In this document: piece after piece, positions 37,350 to 47,397 of the stretch
How the letters are laid out: every line of letters starts with the position of its first letter
Numbering within the stretch: the first letter of the stretch is position 1
Source of the DNA: Stenotrophomonas koreensis
GTDB taxonomy: Bacteria > Pseudomonadota > Gammaproteobacteria > Xanthomonadales > Xanthomonadaceae
Assembly (NCBI RefSeq): GCF_001431525.1
Contig: NZ_LDJH01000031.1
Span: 1-64,000 of the forward strand
Length of the DNA stretch: 64,000 bases
Direction of reading: 5' to 3'
The notes under the pieces: model-generated
What the model was told of the DNA's origin: nothing
The model's database searches: none
The model's input: the letters and a program-made list of their open reading frames with translations, nothing else
Made by a program: the position numbers and the translations under genes

Positions 37350-38294
37350 TCAGCCGCGGCGCACCGGGGTATTGCCGCCGGTACCGAGGAACTTGCGCGG
37401 ATTGACCGCCACCCCGTTTTCCCAGACCTCGAAGTGGACATGCGCACCGGTGGAACGGCCGGTGGAACCGGCCTTGGCGATCTCCTGCCCGGCCCGGACC
37501 AGGTCGCCCTGGCGCACGCTCAGGCGCGAGTTGTGGGCGTAACGGGTGAGATAGCCATTGCCGTGGTCGACATCGACCACATTGCCGTAGGCACCGTTGA
37601 CACCGGAGAACTTGACCACACCGTCAGCCACCGACAGCACCGGGTCACCGACCCGGGCGCTGAAATCCAGGCCCTTGTGGTTGCCTCGGCCACGACCGAA
37701 CGGGTCATTGCGCGAGCCGAAACCGGAGGTGACGTAGCTGTTGTGGATCGGCAGGCGGGTCGGCAGCGCATCGCGCTGCAGCTGCTGGTCGAACAGCAGC
37801 GATTCGAGCACGCCCAGCTGCCTGCCGGCCTGTTCGAAGCTGGCGCTGAGGCTGTGCAGGTCGGCATTGACCTCGTCCATGCGCACATCCTGCAGCGGAC
37901 CGCTGTCTTCACCACCACCCACGCCCGGGGTTTCCTGGAAATCGAACTCGCCATCGGCCAGCTCGCCCATCTGGGTCAGGCGCTCACCCAGGGCGTTGAG
38001 CCGGGTGGCCTGGGCCTGCAGTTCGGCCATCCGTGCCGCCAGGGCATTGACCTCGGCCTGCGACTGGGCACGGACCTGCGCCAGTTCCTGCTCCTGCTCG
38101 GCCAGGCGCGCCTGCAGCAGCGCATCGCCGGCAACGCCGGTAGCGGCACCGGCCCCCACACCCACCAGGGCACCCAGTGCCAGGGTCGCCCCCAGCACCA
38201 TGGCCGGGCGGTCTTCGAACAGCGCCAGCACCCGCGTTAATACGCCACTGTGCTTACCTGCCCGGGTTTTGATTACGATCTTTGGTGACGTCAT
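37350..38294 (-). CDS. M23 (LytM) family metallopeptidase with membrane anchor
   Basis: 314 residues. A cytosolic basic N-terminus leads to one transmembrane helix (about 31-56), then a coiled coil (about 58-110). The M23 domain spans about 182-300 with the zinc ligands His206/Asp210 in N-H-K-G-L-D-F and His285/His287 in H-V-H-F-E. All ligands are present, so it should be an active peptidoglycan endopeptidase, unlike LytM proteins that act only as amidase activators. Its start codon is 12 bases from that of the divergent DciA gene. Located beside lpxC and the division cluster, it probably takes part in cell-wall remodelling. Confidence 0.9.
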   Translation of the reverse strand: MTSPKIVIKTRAGKHSGVLTRVLALFEDRPAMVLGATLALGALVGVGAGAATGVAGDALLQARLAEQEQELAQVRAQSQAEVNALAARMAELQAQATRLNALGERLTQMGELADGEFDFQETPGVGGGEDSGPLQDVRMDEVNADLHSLSASFEQAGRQLGVLESLLFDQQLQRDALPTRLPIHNSYVTSGFGSRNDPFGRGRGNHKGLDFSARVGDPVLSVADGVVKFSGVNGAYGNVVDVDHGNGYLTRYAHNSRLSVRQGDLVRAGQEIAKAGSTGRSTGAHVHFEVWENGVAVNPRKFLGTGGNTPVRRG

Positions 38295-38306
38295 TGAGTA
38301 CTTCTT

Positions 38307-38756
38307 ATGTCTGAGCCGAAATCCGATCCCCGCCCCGCGACAGCGCCTGTTCGGGCACTGGATGCGGTGATGTCCAGCAGGTCAGGCAACCCGTTGCGCC
38401 GTGCCCTCTGGCTTGACGAACTGGATCGCACCCTGCGTGGCCACCTGCCCCCAACGCTGGCCGGCCAATGCCGGCTCGCCAATGTGGACGGCGAACACCT
38501 CGTTTTTCTCGTCCAATCCCCGCTATGGCATGCCCGTCTGCGGCTTGCCGAAAATACGCTGATCGACGCGGCCCGCTCCATCGGGCTGAAGGTCACCAGG
38601 GTGACCATCAAGACAGCCAGTGCACCGCTGCGCCCCCAGACGCCCGCGCCGCACAATGGTCCAGCTGCCGTAAGCCCCACCACGCGTAACGGCCTGCGTG
38701 ATGCGCTGGCTGCCCTTGACGATGTCCTGAACCCCACATCGTCGAAGGACCGCTGA
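38307..38756 (+). CDS. dciA: DUF721 protein, DciA-type helicase loader candidate
   Basis: 149 residues. The DUF721 core covers about 25-100: N-P-L-R-R-A-L-W-L-D-E-L-D-R-T-L-R-G-H-L-P, then C-R-L-A-N-V-D-G-E-H-L-V-F-L-V-Q-S-P-L-W-H-A-R-L-R. The last 45 residues are disordered and end in a short helix (L-R-D-A-L-A-A-L-D-D-V-L). DciA loads or helps the replicative helicase DnaB in most bacteria lacking DnaC; family naming here rests on the DUF721 pattern. It is the only plus-strand gene in the secA-dcw block and is read divergently from the M23 gene. Confidence 0.8.
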   Translation: MSEPKSDPRPATAPVRALDAVMSSRSGNPLRRALWLDELDRTLRGHLPPTLAGQCRLANVDGEHLVFLVQSPLWHARLRLAENTLIDAARSIGLKVTRVTIKTASAPLRPQTPAPHNGPAAVSPTTRNGLRDALAALDDVLNPTSSKDR

Positions 38757-38946
38757 AGGAATCCGGTCGCAGCTGGATCCCAGCCGATGATGTGAAGACA
38801 ATGTCCACACCATCGGGGCCGCTCGCATCCTAGCGGCCAGCCTTGGCTCAAATGTTATGCAAACGTTATTTTTCCGTGCGATTCAGGTCACGATCCCGGT
38901 GATATTCACAGAACCGTGACGCCTGTTCGCCCCTGGCCGTGGTGGC

Positions 38947-39861
38947 TCAGGCGTAGGCGGGAGCGCCGTAGGCCACGACCGGGGCCTGCGCACCGGCCTG
39001 CTGGAAACTGGCCCATTCCCAGGCACTGGCATCGGCCAGCAAGGCCCTGGCGAGCTTGTTGTTGAGCGCATGGCCGGACTTGTAACCCTCATATGCCCCG
39101 AGGATCTGGCCACCGGACAGGTACAGGTCGCCGATGGCGTCCAGGATCTTGTGGCGGACGAATTCATCGGCAAAACGCAGCCCATCCTCGTTGAGGACAC
39201 GGAATTCATCCAGCACGATCGCATTGTCCATCGAGCCGCCCAGGCCGAGGTTGCGCTCGCGCATGTATTCAAGGTCGCGCATGAAGCCGAAGGTGCGCGC
39301 GCGCGCGATTTCCTTGATGTAGGCCGCGGTGGAGAATTCCAGCTCCACGCGTGACTGCTTGGCCGGAATGGCCGGGTGGTCGAAGGCGATGGTGAAACCG
39401 AGCTTGAAGCCGTCATACGGCGTGAAGCGGGCGACCTTGTCGCCTTCGGTGACTTCCACGGTCTTGAGCACGCGGATGAAGCGCTTGGCCGCGTTCTGCT
39501 CGCTGATCCCGGCCGACTGCAGCAGGAACACGAACGGACCCGATGAGCCATCCATGATCGGCAGCTCGGCCGAGGACAGTTCAATGATGCAGTTGTCCAC
39601 ACCCAAGCCGGCCAGGGCCGACATCAGGTGCTCGACGGTCTGGATCTTGGCGTTGTCGCAGGTCAGACCGGTGCACAGGGTGACTTCGGTGACCAGCTCG
39701 GCACGCGCCGGCACTTCCACTACCGGTTCCAGGTCAACGCGACGGAACACGATGCCGGTATCCACCGGGGCCGGGCGCAGGGTCATGTAGACCTTGTCAC
39801 CACTGTGCAGGCCCACACCGGTGGCGCGGATCGTGTTGCTCAAAGTGCGTTGGGGAATCAT
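38947..39861 (-). CDS. lpxC: UDP-3-O-acyl-N-acetylglucosamine deacetylase LpxC
   Basis: 304 residues. LpxC carries out the committed step of lipid A synthesis, a zinc-dependent deacetylation. The zinc ligands are seen in V-E-H-L-M-S (first His) and [12 protein letters not shown] (second His and Asp). Other signatures are [12 protein letters not shown] near the start, [12 protein letters not shown] and R-T-F-G-F-M. It is separated from ftsZ by 196 bases that contain a strong hairpin, so it may have partial independence from the dcw operon. The 190 bases after its stop hold no gene. Confidence 0.97.
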   Translation of the reverse strand: MIPQRTLSNTIRATGVGLHSGDKVYMTLRPAPVDTGIVFRRVDLEPVVEVPARAELVTEVTLCTGLTCDNAKIQTVEHLMSALAGLGVDNCIIELSSAELPIMDGSSGPFVFLLQSAGISEQNAAKRFIRVLKTVEVTEGDKVARFTPYDGFKLGFTIAFDHPAIPAKQSRVELEFSTAAYIKEIARARTFGFMRDLEYMRERNLGLGGSMDNAIVLDEFRVLNEDGLRFADEFVRHKILDAIGDLYLSGGQILGAYEGYKSGHALNNKLARALLADASAWEWASFQQAGAQAPVVAYGAPAYA

Positions 39862-39970
39862 CGGCAGGTCGCAGAATTACGTAAGGACAGGTAGCAACGG
39901 CCAGGCCATTGCAGCCGCGAAGAATACCATGCACCCCTCCCCCACCCTGGCTGAACAGGAAACGGCGACT

Positions 39971-40006
39971 GGCCACCACCACGCCGGTCCTGGCGTGATG
40001 GTGGCT
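39971..40006. repeat. Inverted repeat between ftsZ and lpxC
   Basis: Arms of 15 bases (GGCCACCACCACGCC / GGCGTGATGGTGGCT) pair with one mismatch and one wobble around a GGTCCT loop. No T-run follows on the minus strand, so it may slow or process the transcript rather than stop it. Confidence 0.55.
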
Positions 40007-40057
40007 GGTCTGGACATGGCACATCGTAACGGGGGGACAAGCCCGCCCGGGCAGTCT

Positions 40058-41278
40058 TCAGTCTGCCTGACGGCGCAGGAACGCCGGGATGTCCAGGTAG
40101 TCCGGCGGCAGGTCGGCAGCCCCGTTGCCGGCGCCCGATGCGCCCGAGCCGCTATCGGTGCTGGCACGACGCAGGCCGGTGGCCAGCGAATTGATGTTGC
40201 TGCGTGCGCTGTTGGCATCGGCATCGATGTCGCCGAATTCGGCCGCACCGGTGGTGGCGTTGCGCACCAGCTTGATCTGGCTGCGCTCGCTGCCACGCGG
40301 GGCAACCTTGGCGGCAACACTGTTCAGGCCGGTGGCGACCACGGTGACGCGCACTTCGTCCTGCATGTCCGGATCGAGCACGGTACCCAGCACCACGGTG
40401 GCATCTTCGGAGGCGAAGCTGTCGATGGTGCGGCCGATCTCGTCGAACTCGCTCATGGTGAAGTCCGGGCCGGCGGTGATGTTGACCAGGATGCCGTTGG
40501 CACCGGCCAGGTTGACATCGTCCAGCAGCGGGTTCTGGATCGCGGCCTCGGCAGCGGCCTGGGCACGGTCATCACCGCGCGCGGTGCCGGTACCCATCAT
40601 CGCCAGGCCCATCTCGCTCATCACCGTGCGCACGTCGGCAAAGTCGACGTTGATCAGGCCCGGACGCACGATCAGGTCGGCAATGCCCTGCACCGCGCCC
40701 TGCAGCACGTCGTTGGCGGCGCGGAAGGCCTGGATCATGGTCGCGTTGCGGCCCAGCACGGTGATCAGCTTTTCATTCGGGATGGTGATCAGCGAATCGA
40801 CGTGCTGGCTCAGCTCCTCGATGCCCTTCAGCGCCACCTGCATGCGGCGGCGGCCTTCGAACGGGAAAGGCTTGGTGACCACGGCCACGGTCAGGATGCC
40901 CATTTCCTTGGCCAGCTGTGCCACCACCGGGGCGGCACCGGTACCGGTACCACCGCCCATGCCGGCGGTGATGAACACCATGTCCGCACCCTGCAGCGCG
41001 TCCATGATGCGCTCGCGGTCTTCCAGCGCGGCCTGGCGGCCGACTTCCGGATTGGCGCCGGCGCCCAGGCCCTTGGTCACGTTCTCACCCAGCTTGAGCT
41101 GGGTCTTGGCACCGCACTTGGTGATCGCCTGCGAGTCGGTGTTGGCGATGATGAACTCCACGCCCTCCACGCTGCCGTTGACCATGTGCGCCACGGCGTT
41201 GCCGCCGCCGCCGCCCACGCCAACCACCTTGATCACCGCATTGGGTGCCATTTTTTCGATCAGTTCGAAATGCGCCAT
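40058..41278 (-). CDS. ftsZ: Cell division GTPase FtsZ
   Basis: 406 residues. FtsZ polymerises into the Z-ring that recruits the divisome. The N-terminal GTPase domain has V-G-V-G-G-G-G-G-N-A-V near 18-28, N-T-D-S-Q-A and the tubulin signature G-G-G-T-G-T-G near 106-112. The T7 loop has N-V-D-F-A-D-V-R. A Ser/Gly/Ala-rich linker leads to the C-terminal peptide D-Y-L-D-I-P-A-F-L-R-R, which binds FtsA and ZipA. It is the last division gene, 178 bases after ftsA; that gap could hold its own promoter. Confidence 0.98.
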   Translation of the reverse strand: MAHFELIEKMAPNAVIKVVGVGGGGGNAVAHMVNGSVEGVEFIIANTDSQAITKCGAKTQLKLGENVTKGLGAGANPEVGRQAALEDRERIMDALQGADMVFITAGMGGGTGTGAAPVVAQLAKEMGILTVAVVTKPFPFEGRRRMQVALKGIEELSQHVDSLITIPNEKLITVLGRNATMIQAFRAANDVLQGAVQGIADLIVRPGLINVDFADVRTVMSEMGLAMMGTGTARGDDRAQAAAEAAIQNPLLDDVNLAGANGILVNITAGPDFTMSEFDEIGRTIDSFASEDATVVLGTVLDPDMQDEVRVTVVATGLNSVAAKVAPRGSERSQIKLVRNATTGAAEFGDIDADANSARSNINSLATGLRRASTDSGSGASGAGNGAADLPPDYLDIPAFLRRQAD

Positions 41279-41456
41279 GTCTTTGTCCTCAGGGTAAAAC
41301 CGTGGTCGGTGTCCATCGTGGGCAGGCTTCCTGCCTGCCGTCGATGGCCGTGCCGCGGCCGTTTTCAGTTGTAGTCGCTCATCCCGGCGGGATGGGCGTG
41401 CACTGCATCGGTACTGCCGGGTACTGCGTTCATCGCCTTGCCTGCCGCTGGCCTGA

Positions 41457-42689
41457 TCAGAAATTTTCCAACCAGGATTTCAATTTTTTCAACACCGATC
41501 CTGCGCGTCCGGACGGCAGTGACGGCCGCCGCGGATGTTCCAGCTGGCTGCCCATCAGCAGCAGCCCGACCGCAGTGGAATACACCGGGTTGCCGACCAC
41601 TTCGCCCAGCCCGGAAACATGCTGCGGAATGCCGATGCGCACCGGCATCTGCAGCATTTCCTCGGCCAGTTCGACCACGCCTTCCATCTTGGAAGCGCCA
41701 CCGGTAAGCACCACCCCGGCGCGCACCAGCTCCTCGAAACCGGAGCGGCGCAGTTCGGCCTGGACCATCTCGAAGATTTCCTCGTAGCGCCCCTGCACCG
41801 CCTGTGCCAGCGAGTGGCGCGGCATCCGCCGCGGCGGACGGTCACCGACGCTGGGCACCTGGATGCTTTCCTCGGCGGTGGCCAGCTGGGCCAGCGCACA
41901 GGCGTAACGCACCTTGATCTGCTCGGCCTCCGGGGTCGGCGTGCGCAGCATGTGTGCGATGTCATTGGTGACATGGTCGCCGGCAATCGGCAGCGAGGCC
42001 GAATGGCACAGCGCGCCCTGCACATAGACCGAGATGTCGGTGGTGCCGGCGCCCATGTCCACCAGCACCACGCCCAGCTCGCGCTCGTCGGCGGTCAACA
42101 CCGCCACCGAGGAAGCCAGCGATGACAGCACCAGGTCATCGACCTGCAGGCCGCAGCGCTGCACGCACTTGGTGATGTTCTGTGCCGCCGACTGGGCGCA
42201 GGTGACCAGGTGCGCATGCACCTCCAGGCGCACGCCGGTCATCCCGACCGGGTTGCGGATGCCTTCCTGCGAATCATCCAGCACGTACTCGCGCGGGATC
42301 GCATGCAGGATGCGCTGGTCGGCCGGAATGGCCACCGCCTTGGCCGCATCCAGCACCCGGTCCAGGTCGGCCCAGGTGACCTCGCCTTCGCGGATCGGCT
42401 GCAGCCCCTGCGAGTTGCGGCACTGCACATGGTTGCCGGAGATCGAGGCATACACCGAACGGATCTCGCAGCCGGCCATCAGGTCGGCTTCTTCGACCGC
42501 GCGCTTGATCGATTCCACCGTGGATTCGATATCCACCACCACGCCGCGCTTGAGCCCGCGTGACTCGTGCGAACCAATCCCAATCACTTCAATCGGATTG
42601 CCCGGCGAATACTCACCGACCAAGGCCACCACCTTGGAGGTGCCGATATCCAGGCCGACAATCAGCGATTTGTCACCCTTGCGATTCAT
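41457..42689 (-). CDS. ftsA: Cell division protein FtsA
   Basis: 410 residues, actin-like ATPase that tethers FtsZ to the membrane. It has the phosphate-1 motif V-G-L-D-I-G-T-S-K-V near 12-21, phosphate-2 V-D-M-G-A-G-T-T-D-I and the adenosine motif L-T-G-G-A-S. The 1C subdomain lies between. The C-terminus ends in an amphipathic helix, L-K-K-L-K-S-W-L-E-N-F, which is the membrane-targeting sequence. It overlaps ftsQ by four bases (ATGA), so translation is coupled. Confidence 0.97.
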   Translation of the reverse strand: MNRKGDKSLIVGLDIGTSKVVALVGEYSPGNPIEVIGIGSHESRGLKRGVVVDIESTVESIKRAVEEADLMAGCEIRSVYASISGNHVQCRNSQGLQPIREGEVTWADLDRVLDAAKAVAIPADQRILHAIPREYVLDDSQEGIRNPVGMTGVRLEVHAHLVTCAQSAAQNITKCVQRCGLQVDDLVLSSLASSVAVLTADERELGVVLVDMGAGTTDISVYVQGALCHSASLPIAGDHVTNDIAHMLRTPTPEAEQIKVRYACALAQLATAEESIQVPSVGDRPPRRMPRHSLAQAVQGRYEEIFEMVQAELRRSGFEELVRAGVVLTGGASKMEGVVELAEEMLQMPVRIGIPQHVSGLGEVVGNPVYSTAVGLLLMGSQLEHPRRPSLPSGRAGSVLKKLKSWLENF

Positions 42690-43411
42690 GTCCTGTCCTG
42701 CTTTGCGGAGGCTTTGGCCTCACCCCAGCTCAGGGTGAAACCATTGGTGTAACGGAGGTCGGCGCGCACGATCGGCGCCTTCTGCGCGGCTACCAGCTGC
42801 GGCAGCACGCGGGCAAAACGTTGCAGCCGGCTGCGCGCATCGTGACGGCCCAGCACCACGTCGATGTCCCCGGCCAGGCGCAGCTCCCAGCTGCCGCGGG
42901 CATCCATGCGCAGCCGTTGCAGCGGCTGGCCGCTGCGTGCAAACAGCTCACTGGCGAAGGCATGCAGCTCCAGCACCTGTTCGGTCTGCGCATCCGGGCC
43001 GCCCAGGTCCGGCAGTGCACTGACATCGAGCCCTTCGGGAATGGCAATCAACTTGCCCTGCACCGAGAGCAGGCGGTCATCGCCCCAGCGCGCCAGCGGC
43101 TGATGCTCGACCAGGGTCACTTCCAGCACGTCCGGCCAGAGTTTGTGCACCTTGGCCGATTCCACCCACGGCAGGGCTTCCAGGGCGTCCTGTGCCCCCT
43201 GCAGGTCGACAGCGAAGTAACCGGTCTGCGCATACGGCAGCACGATGGACTGCACCTGTTCGGCGCTGACCTGGGCCATCGGCGCATGCACCCGCAGCCG
43301 CGCCAGCGGCCAGCGGTCAGCCCCGACCCAGCCGCCCAGCACCGCCACCACCGGCAATGCCACCACCGCCAGCGCCAGCACCCACAGCAACAGCCGCAGC
43401 AACACATTCAT
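42686..43411 (-). CDS. ftsQ: Cell division protein FtsQ
   Basis: 241 residues from ATG at 43411, with GGAGG nine bases before it; an upstream extension of 50 codons reads as Pro/Arg-rich shadow. One transmembrane helix (about 5-27) is followed by the POTRA domain (about 38-108: L-A-R-L-R-V-H-A-P...A-L-P-W-V-E-S-A-K-V-H-K-L-W-P-D-V-L) and the beta domain that binds FtsB/FtsL (about 115-225). FtsQ links early and late divisome proteins. It follows murC directly across 85 bases, the place where many gammaproteobacteria have ddlB. Confidence 0.95.
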   Translation of the reverse strand: MNVLLRLLLWVLALAVVALPVVAVLGGWVGADRWPLARLRVHAPMAQVSAEQVQSIVLPYAQTGYFAVDLQGAQDALEALPWVESAKVHKLWPDVLEVTLVEHQPLARWGDDRLLSVQGKLIAIPEGLDVSALPDLGGPDAQTEQVLELHAFASELFARSGQPLQRLRMDARGSWELRLAGDIDVVLGRHDARSRLQRFARVLPQLVAAQKAPIVRADLRYTNGFTLSWGEAKASAKQDRT

Positions 43412-43496
43412 CGGCACACCTCCGCCACGTGCACGCACGCCTTGCCACCGGCATGGGCCGGTGTGCGCTGACGACGGTGCGGGGACGGGAGGGTGT

Positions 43497-44933
43497 TCAC
43501 GCAGTACCGGCCTCGATGAAGCCATCGCTGATGATCTGCTGGGCCATGCCGCCGATATCACCGGCGCCCATCAGCAACAGCAGGTCGCCGTCGTGCAGCA
43601 CATCGGGCAATACCGAGAGCAGGTCGGCGGCCTGCCCGACCACCACCGGCTCGCTGCGGCCACGGGCGCGGATGGCGCGGGCCAGCGATTTGGCATCGGC
43701 GCCGGGAATCGGCGCCTCACCGGCCGGATACACCTCGCACAGCACCAGCGCATCGACATCGGAGAGCACCGCGGCGAAGGCATCGAACTGGTCGCGGGTA
43801 CGGCTGTAGCGGTGCGGCTGGAAGGCCACCACCAGCCGCTTGTCCGGCCAGCCACCACGGGCGGCGGCAAACACCGCCGCCAGCTCGCGCGGATGGTGAC
43901 CGTAGTCATCGACCACGCGCACGGTGGCACCACGTCCAGTGGTCACCTCGCCCAGGTCATTGAAGCGGCGGCCCACGCCCTGGAACTTCTCCAGTGCGCT
44001 GGCAATGTGCTGCGGGTCCACGCCCAGCTGCCAACCCACGGCAGCGGCGGCCAGCGCATTGAGCACGTTGTGGCGTCCCGGCAGGGCCAGGGTCACCGCG
44101 GTGCGGCTGCCTTCGGGCAGGCACAGGGTGAAGTGCATGCGGCCGCCATCCTGGACGATGTCCTCGGCGCGTACGTCGGCCTGGTCAACGGTGCCATAGC
44201 TCATCACATGGCGCGGGGTCTGCGCGGCCAGCGCCGCCACTTCCGGGTCATCCAGGCAGAGCACGGCCAGGCCGTAGAACGGCAGGCGCTGCAGGAATTC
44301 GGCAAACGCGGCCTGTACCCGCGAAAAATCGTTGCCATAGTTTTCCAGGTGGTCGGCATCGATATTGGTGATGATCGCCACCAGCGGATTCAGGCGCAGG
44401 AAGCTGCCATCGCTCTCGTCGGCCTCGGCCACCAGCCACTGGCCCGAACCCAGCTTGGCATTGGCACCGGCCGCCAGCAGCTGGCCACCGATGACGAAGG
44501 TCGGGTCCAGCCCGCCTTCGGACAGCACCGCGGCGGTCAGCGAGGTGGTGGTGGTCTTGCCATGGGTGCCGGCCACCGCGATGCCGCGGCGGAAACGCAT
44601 CAGTTCGGCCAGCATCGCCGCACGCGGCATGATCGGAATGCGCTGGCTGCGCGCCTCCATCAGCTCGGGGTTGTCGGCGCGGATCGCGCTGGACACCACC
44701 ACGCAGTCGGTGCCCAGCACATTGGCGGCCGAATGCCCGCGCATGATCCGTGCGCCCAGCCGCGCCAGGCGGCGGGTGGCGGCGTTGTCGGCATTGTCCG
44801 AACCGGAAACCTCATAGCCCAGGGTCAGCATCACCTCGGCGATACCGCTCATGCCGGTGCCGCCAATGCCGACGAAGTGCACGCGCGGGAAGGCGCGGAC
44901 CAGGTCCTGGGTATCGTGCAGGCGACGGCTCAT
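43497..44933 (-). CDS. murC: UDP-N-acetylmuramate-L-alanine ligase MurC
   Basis: 478 residues. MurC adds L-Ala to UDP-MurNAc in the cytosol. The N-terminal UDP-binding Rossmann fold shows [12 protein letters not shown] near 19-30, the ATP-binding P-loop is [11 protein letters not shown] near 119-129, and the central domain has [10 protein letters not shown] and N-I-D-A-D-H-L. The C-terminal ligase domain has D-D-Y-G-H-H-P-R-E and Q-P-H-R-Y-S-R-T. It overlaps murG by four bases. Confidence 0.97.
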   Translation of the reverse strand: MSRRLHDTQDLVRAFPRVHFVGIGGTGMSGIAEVMLTLGYEVSGSDNADNAATRRLARLGARIMRGHSAANVLGTDCVVVSSAIRADNPELMEARSQRIPIMPRAAMLAELMRFRRGIAVAGTHGKTTTTSLTAAVLSEGGLDPTFVIGGQLLAAGANAKLGSGQWLVAEADESDGSFLRLNPLVAIITNIDADHLENYGNDFSRVQAAFAEFLQRLPFYGLAVLCLDDPEVAALAAQTPRHVMSYGTVDQADVRAEDIVQDGGRMHFTLCLPEGSRTAVTLALPGRHNVLNALAAAAVGWQLGVDPQHIASALEKFQGVGRRFNDLGEVTTGRGATVRVVDDYGHHPRELAAVFAAARGGWPDKRLVVAFQPHRYSRTRDQFDAFAAVLSDVDALVLCEVYPAGEAPIPGADAKSLARAIRARGRSEPVVVGQAADLLSVLPDVLHDGDLLLLMGAGDIGGMAQQIISDGFIEAGTA

Positions 44934-46072
44934 GCCTGTACCTGCTTGCCGGAAGCGTTGTTGCCGTTGCCGGTTGTCATCGTGGATTCCTCTAAAATGA
45001 TGTCTGCGATCCGCGCTGCCGCATCGACACGGGCCAGGCCACGTGCCGCCTGTGCCATCGCCATGCGGCGCGCCGGATCGTCATGCAATTGCTGCAGCGT
45101 CTGCTGCAGGGCGGCCGCCAATCCAGCGTCCTGTTTGAGCAGCACCGCCGCGCCGTGTTCGACCAGGTACTGCGCATTGCGGGTCTGGTGGTCATCCACC
45201 GCGGCGGCGAACGGCACCAGCACCGCCGGCACCCCGACCGCGCACAGCTCGGCCAGGGTCGAGGCCCCCGCCCGGCACACCACCAGGTCCGCCCAGGCAA
45301 ATGCCTGAGCCATATCGGCAATGAACGGGCTGACTTCAGCGGCCACATCGGCCTGCTGATACGCCGCCTGCGCTTCGGCAAACAGCTTCTCGCCACTTTG
45401 ATGGCGGATCTGGAACTGCGCCTGGCCGGCCAGCGCGGCCACCGCCGCCGGCACGGCCTGGTTGAGCACGCGTGCGCCCTGGCTGCCACCCACCACCAGC
45501 ACCCGCAGCGGGCCGCCACGGCCAGCCAGGCGTTGTTCGGGAGCGGCAATGGCGGCAATTTCAGCCCGCACCGGGTTGCCGACCAGCTCTTCGCCACCGG
45601 CAAAACTGCCCGGAAAACCGACCAGCAGGCGGCGGCAGAAACGCGCCAGGATGCGGTTGGTCATGCCCGGGGCACGGTTCTGCTCATGCACGATCAACGG
45701 CACCCCGAGCAGACGCCCGGCCAGGCCGCCGGGGCCGGAGGCAAAGCCGCCAAAGGCGACCACCGCGCGCGGGTTGCGTGCACGCAGGGCAAAACCGGCC
45801 GCGCGCACCGCCCGCATGATCCGGAACGGTGCACCCAGCAGGGCCAGCTTGCCCTTGCCGCGGATACCGGCAATGGGCAGGGTATCGATGGCGATGCCCT
45901 GCGGTGGCACCAGCCGGGTTTCCATCGCCCCGGCCGCGCCCAGCCAGGTCACCGGCACGCCACGCGCACGCAGCTCCCTGGCCACCGCCAGGCCCGGGAA
46001 GATATGGCCACCGGTACCGCCGGCCATGATCACCACCGGACGGGCATCGGCCTGGCTGATCGGCGCGCTCAT
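44930..46072 (-). CDS. murG: UDP-N-acetylglucosamine transferase MurG
   Basis: 380 residues. MurG adds GlcNAc to lipid I, giving lipid II, on the inner face of the membrane. The GT28 fold shows the glycine loop [12 protein letters not shown] near 16-27, the hydrophobic patch around [12 protein letters not shown] near 132, G-G-S-Q-G-A near 200 and the donor-binding [11 protein letters not shown]. The last 15 residues ([12 protein letters not shown]) are a low-complexity extension. It overlaps ftsW and murC by four bases each. Confidence 0.97.
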   Translation of the reverse strand: MSAPISQADARPVVIMAGGTGGHIFPGLAVARELRARGVPVTWLGAAGAMETRLVPPQGIAIDTLPIAGIRGKGKLALLGAPFRIMRAVRAAGFALRARNPRAVVAFGGFASGPGGLAGRLLGVPLIVHEQNRAPGMTNRILARFCRRLLVGFPGSFAGGEELVGNPVRAEIAAIAAPEQRLAGRGGPLRVLVVGGSQGARVLNQAVPAAVAALAGQAQFQIRHQSGEKLFAEAQAAYQQADVAAEVSPFIADMAQAFAWADLVVCRAGASTLAELCAVGVPAVLVPFAAAVDDHQTRNAQYLVEHGAAVLLKQDAGLAAALQQTLQQLHDDPARRMAMAQAARGLARVDAAARIADIILEESTMTTGNGNNASGKQVQA

Positions 46073-47397
46073 CGCAGTTCTCCAAAGCTGGGTTCAACCC
46101 GTGATTGCAGCCGGCTGGTGCCGCGGACGGCATTGCCGCCCTGCATCCGTGCGGCCACCGCGGTCGCACTCAACGGTGCCGGCGTGATCGCCGGCTCGTA
46201 CTCGTCTGCGGGCACGGCCGGTGCATCGTCCAGCCCGCCGGCCACCCGCCAGGATTGCCGGCGCACGGCCCGCTGGTATTCCCAGGACACCCGCAGCAGC
46301 AGGCCCACCGCCACGCAGGTCATCATCACGCTGGAACCACCGGAGGAAATCAGCGGCAGGGTCAGGCCCTTGGTCGGCAACATGCCCAGGTTGACCCCGA
46401 TCGAAATGAACGCCTGCATCGCCAGCCACAGCGCCACGCCGTAGGCGACATAGCCGGAGAAGTGGCGGCGCTGGTCCACGCACTGCATGCCCAGCCACAG
46501 CGCGCGGCCGATCAGCAGCGCCAGCAGCGCGATCACCACGCACACGCCGAGGAAGCCGGTTTCCTCGGCCAGCACCGAGAAGATGAAATCGGTATGTGCC
46601 TCGGGCAGGTAGTTGAGCTTCTGGATCGAAGCCCCCAGCCCCACCCCGGTCCACTCGCCGCGGCCGATGGCCATCAGCGCATTGGTCAGCTGGTAACCCG
46701 AACCGAGCTGGTCGGCCCACGGGTCCATGAACGAGGTCACCCGGCGCATGCGGTACGGCTCCAGGATCACCAGCGCGGCCAACGGCGGCAGCAGCAGCAG
46801 GATCGGCAGCAGCATGCGCTTGATCTGCGCCCCGCCCAGCACCAGCATGCCGGCGGTAATGCCCAGCAGCAGCATCGAGGAACCAAAGTCCGGTTGCATC
46901 AACAGGATGGCGACCAGGGCAATCACCACCCCCACCGGCTTGATCATCGCCAGCCAGGTGGCATTGACCTCATCGGCAAAGCGCACCAGGTAGCTGCCCA
47001 GCCAGACGATGTAGAGCACCTTCACCGCCTCCACCATCTGGAAGCTGCCCAGCCCGGGCAGGCGCACCCAGCGCCGCGCACCGTTAACGCTGTGGCCCAG
47101 ACCGGGCACCATGACCAGCAACAACAGTACAAAGCAGCCGATCAGCAGCCACTTGTTGAATTCCTCGACCTTGCGCAACTCGACCTTCATCGCCGCAATG
47201 GCCATGCCGACGCCCAGGACCAGGTGCACCAGGTGGCGCTTGAGGTAATAGGTCGGGTCACCGGCCAGGGCCACCGAGGCACTGGCCACCATGATCACGC
47301 CGATGGCCGCCAGTGCCAGCGCAGCACCGAGCAGCCAGCGGTCATACGTGCCGCCGATGGCCTCCATCCGGGTTGCCTGGGACGACAGTTCGCTCAT
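46069..47397 (-). CDS. ftsW: Septal peptidoglycan polymerase FtsW (SEDS family)
   Basis: 442 residues from M-S-E-L-S-S. FtsW polymerises glycan strands at the septum together with FtsI. About ten transmembrane helices are seen. SEDS signatures are [18 protein letters not shown] with the catalytic Asp, and the C-terminal [17 protein letters not shown] 55-residue cytosolic tail ends V-E-P-S-F-G-E-L-R. Its ATG overlaps the mraY stop by one base (TGATG); in E. coli-like clusters murD would lie between them, but there is none here. Confidence 0.97.
   Translation of the reverse strand: MSELSSQATRMEAIGGTYDRWLLGAALALAAIGVIMVASASVALAGDPTYYLKRHLVHLVLGVGMAIAAMKVELRKVEEFNKWLLIGCFVLLLLVMVPGLGHSVNGARRWVRLPGLGSFQMVEAVKVLYIVWLGSYLVRFADEVNATWLAMIKPVGVVIALVAILLMQPDFGSSMLLLGITAGMLVLGGAQIKRMLLPILLLLPPLAALVILEPYRMRRVTSFMDPWADQLGSGYQLTNALMAIGRGEWTGVGLGASIQKLNYLPEAHTDFIFSVLAEETGFLGVCVVIALLALLIGRALWLGMQCVDQRRHFSGYVAYGVALWLAMQAFISIGVNLGMLPTKGLTLPLISSGGSSVMMTCVAVGLLLRVSWEYQRAVRRQSWRVAGGLDDAPAVPADEYEPAITPAPLSATAVAARMQGGNAVRGTSRLQSRVEPSFGELR

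Noticed and set aside
43412-43496. Looked for a ddlB remnant between murC and ftsQ
   Set aside because: The 85 bases contain no ATP-grasp motif in any frame, only a small CCACCGG/CCGGTG repeat.
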